NCBI GenBank assembly: GCA_016199985.1
Contig: JACQFQ010000061.1
Coordinates: 1 to 64,000 of the forward strand
Length of the DNA: 64,000 nt
Source of the DNA: Verrucomicrobiota bacterium
Lineage (GTDB): Bacteria > Verrucomicrobiota > Verrucomicrobiia > Limisphaerales > UBA11320
Direction: 5' to 3'
The position numbers and the translations under genes were made by a program. Shown here piece by piece: positions 43,822-52,256 of the stretch (position 1 is its first letter; each line of letters begins with the position of its first letter). Under the pieces are notes generated by a model. It had not been told where the DNA came from. It made no database searches and worked only from the letters and a program-made list of their open reading frames with translations.

Positions 43822-44229
43822 ATGAAAAAATATTCTCGCAGCGCCCACACAGCCGTCTCGGAGTTGAATATCACTCCGTTGTTGGACTTGGCCTTCGTGC
43901 TGCTCGTCATCTTCATCATCACCACGGCGCCGATCGTCAACGATCTGGAGATGGACCTGCCCAAAGCGTCGAAGAACCAGAAGGATCCCAAGCCCAAGGT
44001 GAACTACGTCACCGTGGACAAAACGGGCCGGCTGTTTCTCAACCGGAGCGAGCTGCAGCTTCCGGCGCTGCTCCCCGCGCTGACCGAGCTGCGGAAGGCC
44101 GACGAGGACTTGAACGTTGTGCTCCGGAGCGATGGCAAGGCGCACTACAAGTATGTCGTTCCGGTGCTGGACGTGCTGCAGCAGGCGAAGATCGGAAAAG
44201 TGAACCTGGCGACAGAACCCGCGAATTGA
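43822..44229 (+). CDS. exbD: Biopolymer transporter ExbD (first copy)
   Basis: A 135-residue protein with the family hallmark at the N-terminus: SELNITPLLDLAFVLLVIFI, containing the conserved membrane Asp. A periplasmic domain ending in VLDVLQQAKIGKVNLATEP follows. ExbD couples the ExbB proton channel to TonB. The start at 43822 gives a short cytoplasmic tail of normal length. The TonB-like gene follows 15 bp later. No exbB is adjacent. Confidence 0.93.
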   Translation: MKKYSRSAHTAVSELNITPLLDLAFVLLVIFIITTAPIVNDLEMDLPKASKNQKDPKPKVNYVTVDKTGRLFLNRSELQLPALLPALTELRKADEDLNVVLRSDGKAHYKYVVPVLDVLQQAKIGKVNLATEPAN

Positions 44230-44244
44230 TTTTGGAGATCCGCT

Positions 44245-44952
44245 ATGGAAGAGACTCAACAACCGCGACGCAGGCGAAAGGATCACACCGAAAAGCAGAA
44301 TGCCGTCATCGCGATGGTGTTCCACGGCATCCTCATCGGGGCGATCGTCCTGCTGGCCGCGCACGAGGGCATTTTGGGCGAGAAGGCCAAGCAGTTCACG
44401 GCCGCGATTATTGCGAAGGAGAAGCCTGTCGAAAAACCCAAGCCTCCCCCCAAACCCGCCGCCCCCAAAATTGAGGACAAGCCGAAGGATCAGCCGAAGG
44501 CCCCGGCTCCCGTGAAGTTCGCCGCCGCGGCGGCCCCGGCGCCGGTGAACACGGCCCCGCAGCGCGTCGTGGCGGTCGAGCAGGAGGCGCCCGACGCCAG
44601 CGTCAAAGCGGATTTTGTCTTCACCGATGGCGCCACATCGGTCCAGACAGGCTCCAACCCCATCGAGGTCTACCGGGGCATGGTGGAAAGCGCGTTGAGG
44701 TCGCGCTGGGTGCGTCCCGATGGCACGGACGACCAGACCTTCGTCGCCGAGGTTGAGGTCGCCCTCGCCGCCGACGGCCAGATCAGCGCTCATCAAATCC
44801 GGAAGGCCTCGGGCAATGCGAAGTGGGACGACTCCGTGAAACAAGTCTTCTCCCGCGTCCGTTCCCTGGGTCGTCCTCCCCCTCAGGGGTTCCCTCAAAA
44901 GATGATGGTCAGGTTCGACGTCGAGGTCGAAAACGCCCTCTCCAACAACTAG
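44245..44952 (+). CDS. tonB: TonB/TolA-like energy transducer
   Basis: A 235-residue protein with a basic N-terminus, one membrane helix (residues ~20-40, VIAMVFHGILIGAIVLL) and a Pro/Lys-rich periplasmic spacer (PVEKPKPPPKPAAPK). A C-terminal TonB/TolA fold of about 95 residues follows (YRGMVESALRSRWVRP, ADGQISAHQIRKASGN, MMVRFDVEVE). It should transmit energy from ExbB/ExbD to outer-membrane partners. Its position between two exbD genes is seen in verrucomicrobial and planctomycete clusters. Confidence 0.85.
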   Translation: MEETQQPRRRRKDHTEKQNAVIAMVFHGILIGAIVLLAAHEGILGEKAKQFTAAIIAKEKPVEKPKPPPKPAAPKIEDKPKDQPKAPAPVKFAAAAAPAPVNTAPQRVVAVEQEAPDASVKADFVFTDGATSVQTGSNPIEVYRGMVESALRSRWVRPDGTDDQTFVAEVEVALAADGQISAHQIRKASGNAKWDDSVKQVFSRVRSLGRPPPQGFPQKMMVRFDVEVENALSNN

Positions 44953-44974
44953 GCTTTCCCGGCTGTTTTCACCT

Positions 44975-45418
44975 ATGCGCAAAGCTTCACGTCACAGGGA
45001 CGGCCACGGCACGCTCGCCGAACTGAACATCACTCCGTTGCTCGATCTCGTGTTCGTGTTGTTGGTGATTTTCATCATCAGCACGCCGCAGTTGGTCAAT
45101 GAGCTCGAGCTAAACCTCCCGACGGCGGATAAGAAGGACGCGCCAAAGAGCGCTCCGCCGAAGCTGACTCGCATCATCGTTCAACCCGATGGATCCTTCA
45201 ACCTGGATGGGGCGGTCTTCACGCTGGAGAGTCTGAGGCCCAAGCTGGAGGAGGTGAAAGCGGAGCGGAGAGCGGAGAGCGGAGAGCCCAATGTTGTGAT
45301 CCGCGGCTTTGGAGAGGCCGAGTATCAAAGGGTCATTGATCTTCTCGATTTGTTGCAGCAGCTGGAAATCACGAAGATTGGGTTGGCCACAGATGTTCTC
45401 ACTCCGGCCGGCGGCTGA
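44975..45418 (+). CDS. exbD: Biopolymer transporter ExbD (second copy)
   Basis: A 147-residue ExbD paralogue with LAELNITPLLDLVFVLLVIFI and a periplasmic domain ending in LLDLLQQLEITKIGLATD. It differs from the first copy by a charged insertion (KAERRAESGEP) encoded by a 7-bp tandem repeat. Two ExbD types in one cassette may form mixed dimers in the motor. It lies 22 bp after the TonB gene and converges on the large secreted protein gene. Confidence 0.92.
   Translation: MRKASRHRDGHGTLAELNITPLLDLVFVLLVIFIISTPQLVNELELNLPTADKKDAPKSAPPKLTRIIVQPDGSFNLDGAVFTLESLRPKLEEVKAERRAESGEPNVVIRGFGEAEYQRVIDLLDLLQQLEITKIGLATDVLTPAGG
45260..45287 (+). repeat. 7-bp tandem repeat (GCGGAGA) inside exbD
   Basis: The partial unit GCGGA is followed by three exact GCGGAGA units (45265-45285) and the start of a further one. 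Because the unit length is not a multiple of three, gain or loss of one copy would shift the reading frame of the second exbD gene. Confidence 0.6.
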
Positions 45419-45454
45419 CCCACGCCCCATTCCGGTTTGGGTTCGTTGCGCAAG

Positions 45455-48400
45455 CTACTCGCTGTAATGCCTGCGAAGCCGGAAGAAACCCTGTTGCGCG
45501 CCGGGCGTCAGGATCAGGAGGTTCTCGACCCCGTCACGCGCGATGCCTTGCTCAATCGGATTCCATTCGGAGAAGTCAGCGAGGCGCAATGCTTGTTCCA
45601 GGACATAATCGCTGGCGTTGGTCGGCCATGAGACGCGGACCTGTCTTCCGGGCGCGATGGTTTCGATCCGCAGCGCGTCCTTTGCGGGCAGCTGCAGCTC
45701 GATCGTGGTCGGCGCTCCCAGTTGCAAAATGAGACGGCCCTGCTGCTGCTGGTACTGGTGCGGACTGGCGATAGGAATGTCGCGGCCATTGAGGCGGAGT
45801 TTCGGGCGATCTTTCAATCCGGTGATGAGGACACGCCAGGAACGGCTCGGCCAGCCCTGGGCCTTGAATCGCAGCAGGTCTCGCGTTTCCTCAAAATCTG
45901 TCATCAAACCGGGGGCGTGGGCGAAGACGCCGTGGTGCGGGAACGCGCGGAAATCGTAAACGGGTGAATCGCTGAAGAGGGGGATCGCCTGGGATTGCAG
46001 TGTGCCTGGGTTGATCGGGACCGGGTTTCGAATCTGGCCTCGTAGATCGAAGCTGTCGGGCAGCAGGCCTTGATACGCCGGTTCCGACGACGGATGCGTG
46101 TGTTGCAGTCCCGCCAGCGCGATGCCGCGCGCCAGGGTGATCCATGGGCCTTGGGGATCATAACGAGCGAAGCGGAGCAGCGCGTCAGCGTAAACCAACC
46201 CGCACCACTGGACCGGCAGCCCGATCCAGAGCGGAGCGACGAAGCCGGTGGCGCCAAACACAGGGGTGGTGCTGTAGACGCCGACCGGTCCGGCCGGATC
46301 GCGGATCAGCGGGGAGCTCAGATAGACGAACGGCACGCCCGTCCAGGCCCAGTAGCGCGCCTGCTCCAGAAAATCGGGGTCGCCCGTGGCTTCATAGCCC
46401 AGCGTGAACGCGCGAAGCAAATACGCGCTGGCCAGGATGTCGGGCGTGTGGAGGGGAACCTCCCAGGTTTGCGCGCCGCGCGGGACGGTGTTTCGAAATT
46501 TGCTCAGCGCGCGCAGGAGGCGAAGTCCTTCGTTCAGCAGCGGCGCGTCGCCTGAGAAGAGCGACTGTTCCAGCACGTAGACGACATGGGGCGCAGCCAA
46601 GCCATTCGCTTCTTTCGACCAGTGAGTCTTGCCCAGGTCCAATTGCCCCGGGGGCGCTTGGTAGAGGACCGCGCCGTTGGGCTGGAACATGGCGAGCCGC
46701 GCCTGGCCTCTCGCGAGCGCCGCATCCGCGTTCTCCGCGACGCCGCCGAACACCAGGGCTTGCGAGGGCGACCGGACGTGGCCAATCGCGGCCGCGTTGT
46801 AGTCGGAAGGATTCACCAGGCTCAAGGCGTCGCGCGACAGCGCGGCAAGTCGGTTGCTGAGGCTCGGGCTGTCGGTTTTTCGGCTCAGCCAGTCCATGAA
46901 GAGCGGAGCGTCCGCGACGGGCTGGCTGCCAAAGTTCGCGCCCACGGCGTGGCGGAACTGGGCGCCATCCCGTATCTGCGAATCCAGCCAACCGCCCGCC
47001 GCGAGGCGATAGTAGGCCTGCGCCGTGTAGCCGCTGGAAGGGAGCGGGGGGAGGCCTCGCGTTTCCACGTATTGGCGCACCGCGGGAATCACCGTTGCGC
47101 CGGAGCCCCCGAACACCTGCGCCTTCACAACAAAATCCGTGTTCGATCGCAGCGTGAGCCCACCGTAGGGGAGGACGCTCCCATCGGCGCGCGCGCTGAT
47201 ATCCGAGCCCGGAAGGATCAAGCCCATGACGCTGCCGCCGGAGCCAAAGATTCGATCGGGGGTGTCATGCAGCGGCGCGAGGTCCAGCTGCGGCTCCCAA
47301 CTCAAACCCAGATACCGATCGTTCGCGGCCAGCGCCATGAGGGGCATTGTGAGCTTGAGCTGATCGGGGACCTGGCGCCGGGCGCCGGGTCCGATGACAT
47401 CCGCCTCGCTGCTGCTGGGCTCGTTCTCGAGATACTCCAACCCGGCCATCAATGCCTGAGTCTTGTTGCCGCCAAAGGCGCCCACCCCCGAGAAGAGATT
47501 GAGCGCCGGGAGAAAAATCACGGAGCGGTCGGCGCTCGATCGTATTCGGGTCTCGACCTGAAGGACTCCTGGCGTCGGCCCGGACGCCCAGTGCTGGGCG
47601 AGCGTCCAGACGCCGCCGTCGGGGTCGGTGGCGACGCAGGTCACATCGACGGACCCGTCCCCCTGGCTGAGCGCCGCGGCGTTGTTTAGCAACATCCATC
47701 GGGGAGTCGCGCCGCTGAAATACCCCAGCAGCGAACGCGATTGTCCGATGGCGAAACGCGTGTCGTTCACCTGGATTTCGAAGGCGCCCCAGCTCGCGTC
47801 GCTGTGTCGCATCCGCAGCGGCCCCGACACGACGCTGGCCGACTTGCCCGTGAAGTCGGGAGCGATGGGCTTCTGCCACGAGGGCTCGGGGATCGAGGGG
47901 CTGAGCTCGAACCATGCGCGCGCGACGACGCATGTGCCTCCCGAACCCGGAGGATCCAGTCGCAGCCGGACGCCGGGCCCCAGGGCGGGCAGGGGAACCC
48001 GGATGTCCGACCATTTTCCCCCGGGCGCCGTGAAGTGAACGGATTGCTCCTCGCTGGGAGCTGTCGTGAAGAAGAAAAGTTGGGCGCCCCCGGATTGATC
48101 GCTTCTCAAGCGCATGTTCATCCACAGGTTTTGTCCCAGGGGATAATCGCGAGGCGGACCGAAGAGGTAAGGATCGGGGCCGGTGATCTGAAGCGTCAGA
48201 CCGTTCGTGCCGGAAGGGAGGACGCTCAGGTCGTGGGGATTCCCCCACTCGGCGACATCAGGGAATGTCGTGAAGTCGAAATCGGGCAGGGGTCCGCGAG
48301 CCTCAAAACGCAGGGAGGCGAGAACGCACAGCCCGTCGGTTCCGGGCGGATCGATGCGAAAGCGAAAGCCCGGTCCGAGGGCGGGGAGCGCGAGGCGCCC

Positions 48401-48784
48401 TTCCATCCACTGGCCTGCGGACGCCTGGAACCGGATCGACTGGGATTCCTGCGGCCCGTCGGTGAAGTAGAAAACCTGGCAGACGCCGCCGGCGTCCGAC
48501 TTGAGCTTCAATCGCAGCCACAGCGGCTGTCCCCCGGGAAAGTTTGTCGGAGGTCCGGAGAAGTAGGGGTCCGCGCCGACGATTTTCGCGACGAGCCCTT
48601 CAGGAGAAGGCGTGAGCGAAGCGATGTCGTGAGCGGCGCCCCATCGCGCGCCGACGGCGGCTTGCGTAAAATCGAACGCGGGGAGCGGTTGAGCCGCCTC
48701 CGCGACCTCCGGCGATCCCCCAAGAGCGGAGAGCAGGGCGGCGGCGAGAGCGCGGAGGATGCGATGAGCAGGGCGCCGGGACAT
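45455..48784 (-). CDS. Large secreted protein with duplicated N-terminal domain
   Basis: A 1109-residue exported protein (signal peptide to ~30, cleavage near AEA-AQ). Residues ~34-165 and ~168-300 are two copies of one beta-rich domain: each begins with F-D-F-T, has GADPYFSGPP / GPDPYLFGPP, and ends near ALPALGPGFRFRIDPPG / PLPALGPGVRLRLDPPG. A long middle region (~310-1000) with helical hairpin-like stretches (RLLRALSKF, ASAYLLRAFTLGYEATGD) may be an alpha/alpha-barrel like that of glycoside hydrolases or lyases, but I see no certain catalytic motif. The last ~70 residues are the YVLE...FFRLRR module shared with other secreted proteins here. Possible role: binding or degrading polysaccharide. 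Confidence 0.75.
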   Translation of the reverse strand: MSRRPAHRILRALAAALLSALGGSPEVAEAAQPLPAFDFTQAAVGARWGAAHDIASLTPSPEGLVAKIVGADPYFSGPPTNFPGGQPLWLRLKLKSDAGGVCQVFYFTDGPQESQSIRFQASAGQWMEGRLALPALGPGFRFRIDPPGTDGLCVLASLRFEARGPLPDFDFTTFPDVAEWGNPHDLSVLPSGTNGLTLQITGPDPYLFGPPRDYPLGQNLWMNMRLRSDQSGGAQLFFFTTAPSEEQSVHFTAPGGKWSDIRVPLPALGPGVRLRLDPPGSGGTCVVARAWFELSPSIPEPSWQKPIAPDFTGKSASVVSGPLRMRHSDASWGAFEIQVNDTRFAIGQSRSLLGYFSGATPRWMLLNNAAALSQGDGSVDVTCVATDPDGGVWTLAQHWASGPTPGVLQVETRIRSSADRSVIFLPALNLFSGVGAFGGNKTQALMAGLEYLENEPSSSEADVIGPGARRQVPDQLKLTMPLMALAANDRYLGLSWEPQLDLAPLHDTPDRIFGSGGSVMGLILPGSDISARADGSVLPYGGLTLRSNTDFVVKAQVFGGSGATVIPAVRQYVETRGLPPLPSSGYTAQAYYRLAAGGWLDSQIRDGAQFRHAVGANFGSQPVADAPLFMDWLSRKTDSPSLSNRLAALSRDALSLVNPSDYNAAAIGHVRSPSQALVFGGVAENADAALARGQARLAMFQPNGAVLYQAPPGQLDLGKTHWSKEANGLAAPHVVYVLEQSLFSGDAPLLNEGLRLLRALSKFRNTVPRGAQTWEVPLHTPDILASAYLLRAFTLGYEATGDPDFLEQARYWAWTGVPFVYLSSPLIRDPAGPVGVYSTTPVFGATGFVAPLWIGLPVQWCGLVYADALLRFARYDPQGPWITLARGIALAGLQHTHPSSEPAYQGLLPDSFDLRGQIRNPVPINPGTLQSQAIPLFSDSPVYDFRAFPHHGVFAHAPGLMTDFEETRDLLRFKAQGWPSRSWRVLITGLKDRPKLRLNGRDIPIASPHQYQQQQGRLILQLGAPTTIELQLPAKDALRIETIAPGRQVRVSWPTNASDYVLEQALRLADFSEWNPIEQGIARDGVENLLILTPGAQQGFFRLRRHYSE

Positions 48785-48790
48785 ACGCGG

Positions 48791-49447
48791 TCATGAAACG
48801 CCAGCCCGCCTGGCCCGCGCGCGTTCCCTGAGAACTTCGAAAACGGCTGGCAGGATCGATAGAAAAATGATCGCGAGCATCACGAGCGTGAATCGCTTTC
48901 GAACAAAAGCGTTGTCCGCGAAAAGATACCCGGCCGGCACGAAGATCGCGGTCCAGAGCAAACCCGCGACCGCGCTGAATCCGATGAAGCGCGTCAGCCG
49001 CATCTGTCCCATCCCCGCGACAAACGGCGCGAAAGTGCGGACGATGGGAACGAACCGGGCGAGGATGATCGTCTTGCGGCCGTGTTTCTCGTAGAAGGCT
49101 TGCGTCTTCTCCAGATGCCTGCGGTTGAGCAGCCGCAGCCCCTCTCCCCGGAAGATTCGCGGTCCCAGCCACCGGCCCATGGAGTAGTTCACAAGATCCC
49201 CCAGGATCGCCGCGACCGGGATCATCACGAGAACGACGGGCAGGCTCAGGGATTTTCGGGCGGCGAAGGCCCCCAGCGCAAAGAGCAGCGAATCGCCGGG
49301 CAGGAACGGCGTGAAGACGAGTCCGGTCTCGCAGAAGATCACCAGGAACATCAGGACGTAGAACCAAGGTCCGAACTGTTGGATCAGTCCGTCCAGGTGC
49401 TGGTCCACGTGAAGGACCCAGTCGATGATCTGGCGCATGAGATCCAT
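48791..49447 (-). CDS. DedA family membrane protein
   Basis: A 218-residue polytopic protein of the DedA/SNARE-associated family, whose members act as lipid flippases or scramblases and support membrane homeostasis. Conserved features: FCETGLVFTPFLPGDSLLFALGAFA, GDLVNYSMGRWLG and the amphipathic FARFVPIVRTFAPFVAGMGQM-like segment (seen here as ARFVPIVRTFAPFVAG). The ATG at 49447 is preferred over the GTG one codon upstream. It lies 6 bp upstream of the large secreted protein gene on the same strand, so the two may be cotranscribed. Confidence 0.92.
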   Translation of the reverse strand: MDLMRQIIDWVLHVDQHLDGLIQQFGPWFYVLMFLVIFCETGLVFTPFLPGDSLLFALGAFAARKSLSLPVVLVMIPVAAILGDLVNYSMGRWLGPRIFRGEGLRLLNRRHLEKTQAFYEKHGRKTIILARFVPIVRTFAPFVAGMGQMRLTRFIGFSAVAGLLWTAIFVPAGYLFADNAFVRKRFTLVMLAIIFLSILPAVFEVLRERARARRAGVS

Positions 49448-49551
49448 CACGGTGAATTCGAAGAGACGGCCTCGGGAGGAAGCCGAGAGCGGCGCGGCGA
49501 CCTGGCTTCGGGTCGGGCCTCATGCCCGCTCTTGCCGTGCCTGCGCTTCCG

Positions 49552-49962
49552 CTAGTGACAGCCGCATCCGCTGCCGCAGCTGCCGCCGCTGAAATCGTCC
49601 TCGGAGGGGGTTCGTCCCAGCTCGAAGGTCTTGGTCACGTAGCTCCCGATGAACTGTTGGATCGTCTGGATCTCCTGCTGAGCGGTCAGGAAGCTGCTCA
49701 CCGCAGGATCCTTCAGCACGCTTTCGCGCTGGGCCTCGAATGACTTGACCTCCTCCTGGGTGATGATGCCCCCGGTTTGCTGGCGATGTTCCAGCATCTG
49801 GCTTTGCTCAACAAGGGCGTTGTACTGGTCGCGGGCCTCGCTGTTTTGCAGGAAGGACTCCACATGGCCTCGCAGCTTTTGAAAGTCGGGATGCGAAACG
49901 ATCGACTCGCACAGTTCGAGGGTCTTCTTTTGAATCGCCGATTCTTCGATGCTGGACTGCAT
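49552..49962 (-). CDS. YlbF/YmcA family protein with Cys-rich tail
   Basis: A protein of 136 residues from the ATG at 49962 (an upstream ATG at 50010 would add 16 residues). The helical YlbF domain is visible: EESAIQKKTLELCESIVSHPDFQKLR, then MLEHRQQTGG and FLTAQQEIQTIQQFIG. It ends in GGSCGSGCGCH, a cluster of four Cys. In Bacillus, YlbF and YmcA work with YaaT in RNA processing and carry iron-sulfur clusters. Whether this protein does the same is not known. Confidence 0.85.
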   Translation of the reverse strand: MQSSIEESAIQKKTLELCESIVSHPDFQKLRGHVESFLQNSEARDQYNALVEQSQMLEHRQQTGGIITQEEVKSFEAQRESVLKDPAVSSFLTAQQEIQTIQQFIGSYVTKTFELGRTPSEDDFSGGSCGSGCGCH

Positions 49963-50089
49963 ATGAATTTGATCTCGCGATGAAAAGGCGTTGGCCGTGT
50001 TGGCGTTCATCCCCGTCACGCGACAAGCAATACACCACAAGCCAGGCGCGGTGGCAAATGAAAGGTGAGGATCCGGCGGCCGACACTGG

Positions 50090-52132
50090 TTATTCGACCC
50101 GCACCGCCCGGAAAAAGCGCTTCACTCCGATGATGTTGTCCATCTGCGTGCGGAGGACGTCCGTAGCCTGGAACTCGCTGAAAGGAACGTCCAGAAACTC
50201 GTCGTCCGCTTCGGCGGCGGACTGGAGCTTGTAGTGGAAGCCACGGACCGTCTCGAAGCTAATCTCGCAATCGAAAGCGTTCACCGGACGCAGCGTCATT
50301 GCGAACGGCACGGCGAGGATGCTCCCGTCGAAATACTGCCGGGCCAGCTTCCACGCGCCTTTGCCGCACTGCGAGCCGGCCTTGCGTCCGAAGAAGTCGT
50401 CCTTGGACACGTGGATCCCGCCGAAGATGCGCGAAATGCCCGCCTGGTCAGCGGCGTCGTAGTAAGTGGCCCACTGAAGTTCGACATCCGCCTCCGGCCC
50501 CTTTTCGAAGGTGAGGAACGCTCCCGCCTTCATCTTATACGTGGCCATGCCTCCCGGGAAAAAGGGAGTGCCAGTGAACGCGGCGAGAACCTCCGCCGCC
50601 GAGCGGCTGAAGGTGCTGTGACCGGAGATGTACCCCGGGAAGGCCGGCGTGACGAAGGTCTTCTTTTGATACGGCAGCCAGTCGACCGCGAGCATCCAGC
50701 GCGTGCCGCTGTGCTGAGTGGACGGGTCGGCGGGCTGGCCTGGCCAGGCATGGATCGCGATTTCGCCCACCGGCAGCCCAAAGTGCCTTTGCCCCGTCGC
50801 CACCGTTGCCTCCGTCACTTCCTCAATCAGCCCGGGAACCAAGGTCAAGCCTCGAGGATGGTAATAGAGACTGTTGAGATCGGTCGATTGACCCAGCATG
50901 CCCATATACCGGATCGCTTCGATCGGCCGCCATCCGTCGTAGTAGCGCTTCAAGGACCACGCCGCGCAGGCCGCGTCGTGCAAAGCCGCGTTCATCGCGA
51001 AGTACACCTTCACGTCCCACTCGAGATCTTTGACAATCTCTCCGGTTCCGCCGATGCGCTTTTCAAACCCGGGGACGTCGCTGACATAGTTGGCGATAGT
51101 GTTCCAGTGCCCCGGTGGCGTTTCTGAAGTCGGTCCATCGGCCCAGAACTCGGCGAGGACGCGCGTAAAGTCGCCGCGCTTGACCGGGTTCGGCGCGTAG
51201 GGCTGCCCCGTAGCCGGGTTGATGGAACGGCCCTGGCCGTCGTTCGTTCCCAGGCTGTTGTTGCCGAACGCGCCAGGAGAGATGTCCGTAATGACGCCGT
51301 CGTCGGGCGTCATCAAGTCGCTCGCCCGGATCACGTCGACCACCTGGCTGCGATAGTCCGCGTCCCCTGCGCCATCCAGTTTGTCAGGAGGGCCGGGGTC
51401 GATCCAGGGCTTTGCGGAATCGAGGCGCGTGAGAGCGAAGGGACGCACCCCCAGCCACTGAGCGCCGAGGAATTTTTGGATCGCCTCCAAAGGAATGCCG
51501 TTCTGGCTGACTTGATTGGTGATCACCAGGGGTTGCCAGCGGTTCACGTCGAAAACCAGGCTGGTTTCGCTCCCGGTGATCAGGGGCCGGTTTACCGACG
51601 CGTAGCCGCCCTGGTCCGGGGGGTAGTCCGCGTACGCGCGGGTTTGGAGAGCGCCGTCCTGCAGAAAGTAGGAGGAGACCGCCGCGGCCACCTTGTTGCC
51701 GACGCCCGCGGGCGTCGATACGTCCTGCGACAGGTTGTCCTTGTCGTAGCCCAGCGCCACCATGCGCGCGTCCAGCGCGGCCAGGGTTTTCACGGCGGAC
51801 TTGGACAGCGCGTAACGCTCTTTCAAGAGACGGTACGCCGCGTAGCTCACCGCTTCCTTCCGAGCCGCTTCGATGTCGGGCGCGGGGTGCTTGTCGTGGT
51901 AGACGTATCCGACGGCCACCGAGTCGTAGGCCGCCCAGGCGTCGTACATCGCGACGGAGAAGTTGAAGAGATTGCGGGCGTGAACCGGAGGATGCGGCAG
52001 ATCGATGCGAATGGCGGAGAGGATCTCCTCGTCCCACACGCGGGCAATGCTTTGAGCGGCGGGAAGCGTTGAGGGAATCGCGGCAAGGGAGCAGGACAGC
52101 AAAATGACGCACGTCTTCATGGGTCTGTTCAT
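50090..52132 (-). CDS. Vanadium-dependent haloperoxidase-like secreted protein
   Basis: A protein of 680 residues from the ATG at 52132, with a signal peptide (VILLSCSLAAIPS, cleavage near PAA-QS). The vanadate-binding signature of the haloperoxidase/PAP2 superfamily is complete: K-x6-R-P in KRYYDGWRP, then PGYISGHS, then SR-x5-H-x3-D in SRIFGGIHVSKDD. These residues bind vanadate or phosphate, so it may be a haloperoxidase or an acid phosphatase-like enzyme. The last ~65 residues (ISFETVRGFHYKLQ ... KRFFRAVRV) form a C-terminal module seen in other secreted proteins of the window. It is divergent from ispH. Confidence 0.85.
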   Translation of the reverse strand: MNRPMKTCVILLSCSLAAIPSTLPAAQSIARVWDEEILSAIRIDLPHPPVHARNLFNFSVAMYDAWAAYDSVAVGYVYHDKHPAPDIEAARKEAVSYAAYRLLKERYALSKSAVKTLAALDARMVALGYDKDNLSQDVSTPAGVGNKVAAAVSSYFLQDGALQTRAYADYPPDQGGYASVNRPLITGSETSLVFDVNRWQPLVITNQVSQNGIPLEAIQKFLGAQWLGVRPFALTRLDSAKPWIDPGPPDKLDGAGDADYRSQVVDVIRASDLMTPDDGVITDISPGAFGNNSLGTNDGQGRSINPATGQPYAPNPVKRGDFTRVLAEFWADGPTSETPPGHWNTIANYVSDVPGFEKRIGGTGEIVKDLEWDVKVYFAMNAALHDAACAAWSLKRYYDGWRPIEAIRYMGMLGQSTDLNSLYYHPRGLTLVPGLIEEVTEATVATGQRHFGLPVGEIAIHAWPGQPADPSTQHSGTRWMLAVDWLPYQKKTFVTPAFPGYISGHSTFSRSAAEVLAAFTGTPFFPGGMATYKMKAGAFLTFEKGPEADVELQWATYYDAADQAGISRIFGGIHVSKDDFFGRKAGSQCGKGAWKLARQYFDGSILAVPFAMTLRPVNAFDCEISFETVRGFHYKLQSAAEADDEFLDVPFSEFQATDVLRTQMDNIIGVKRFFRAVRVE

Positions 52133-52256
52133 ATGACTACACCTCTCTGCGCTTTCTCGCAAAAAGTATTACGCATGGGTCGAAGCGGCTTCTGTGTAGA
52201 AGCGGGACAATTAAGTTTTGCCCTCAGACGCTGGGCTGCTAGGTTCTGCGCTCGAT

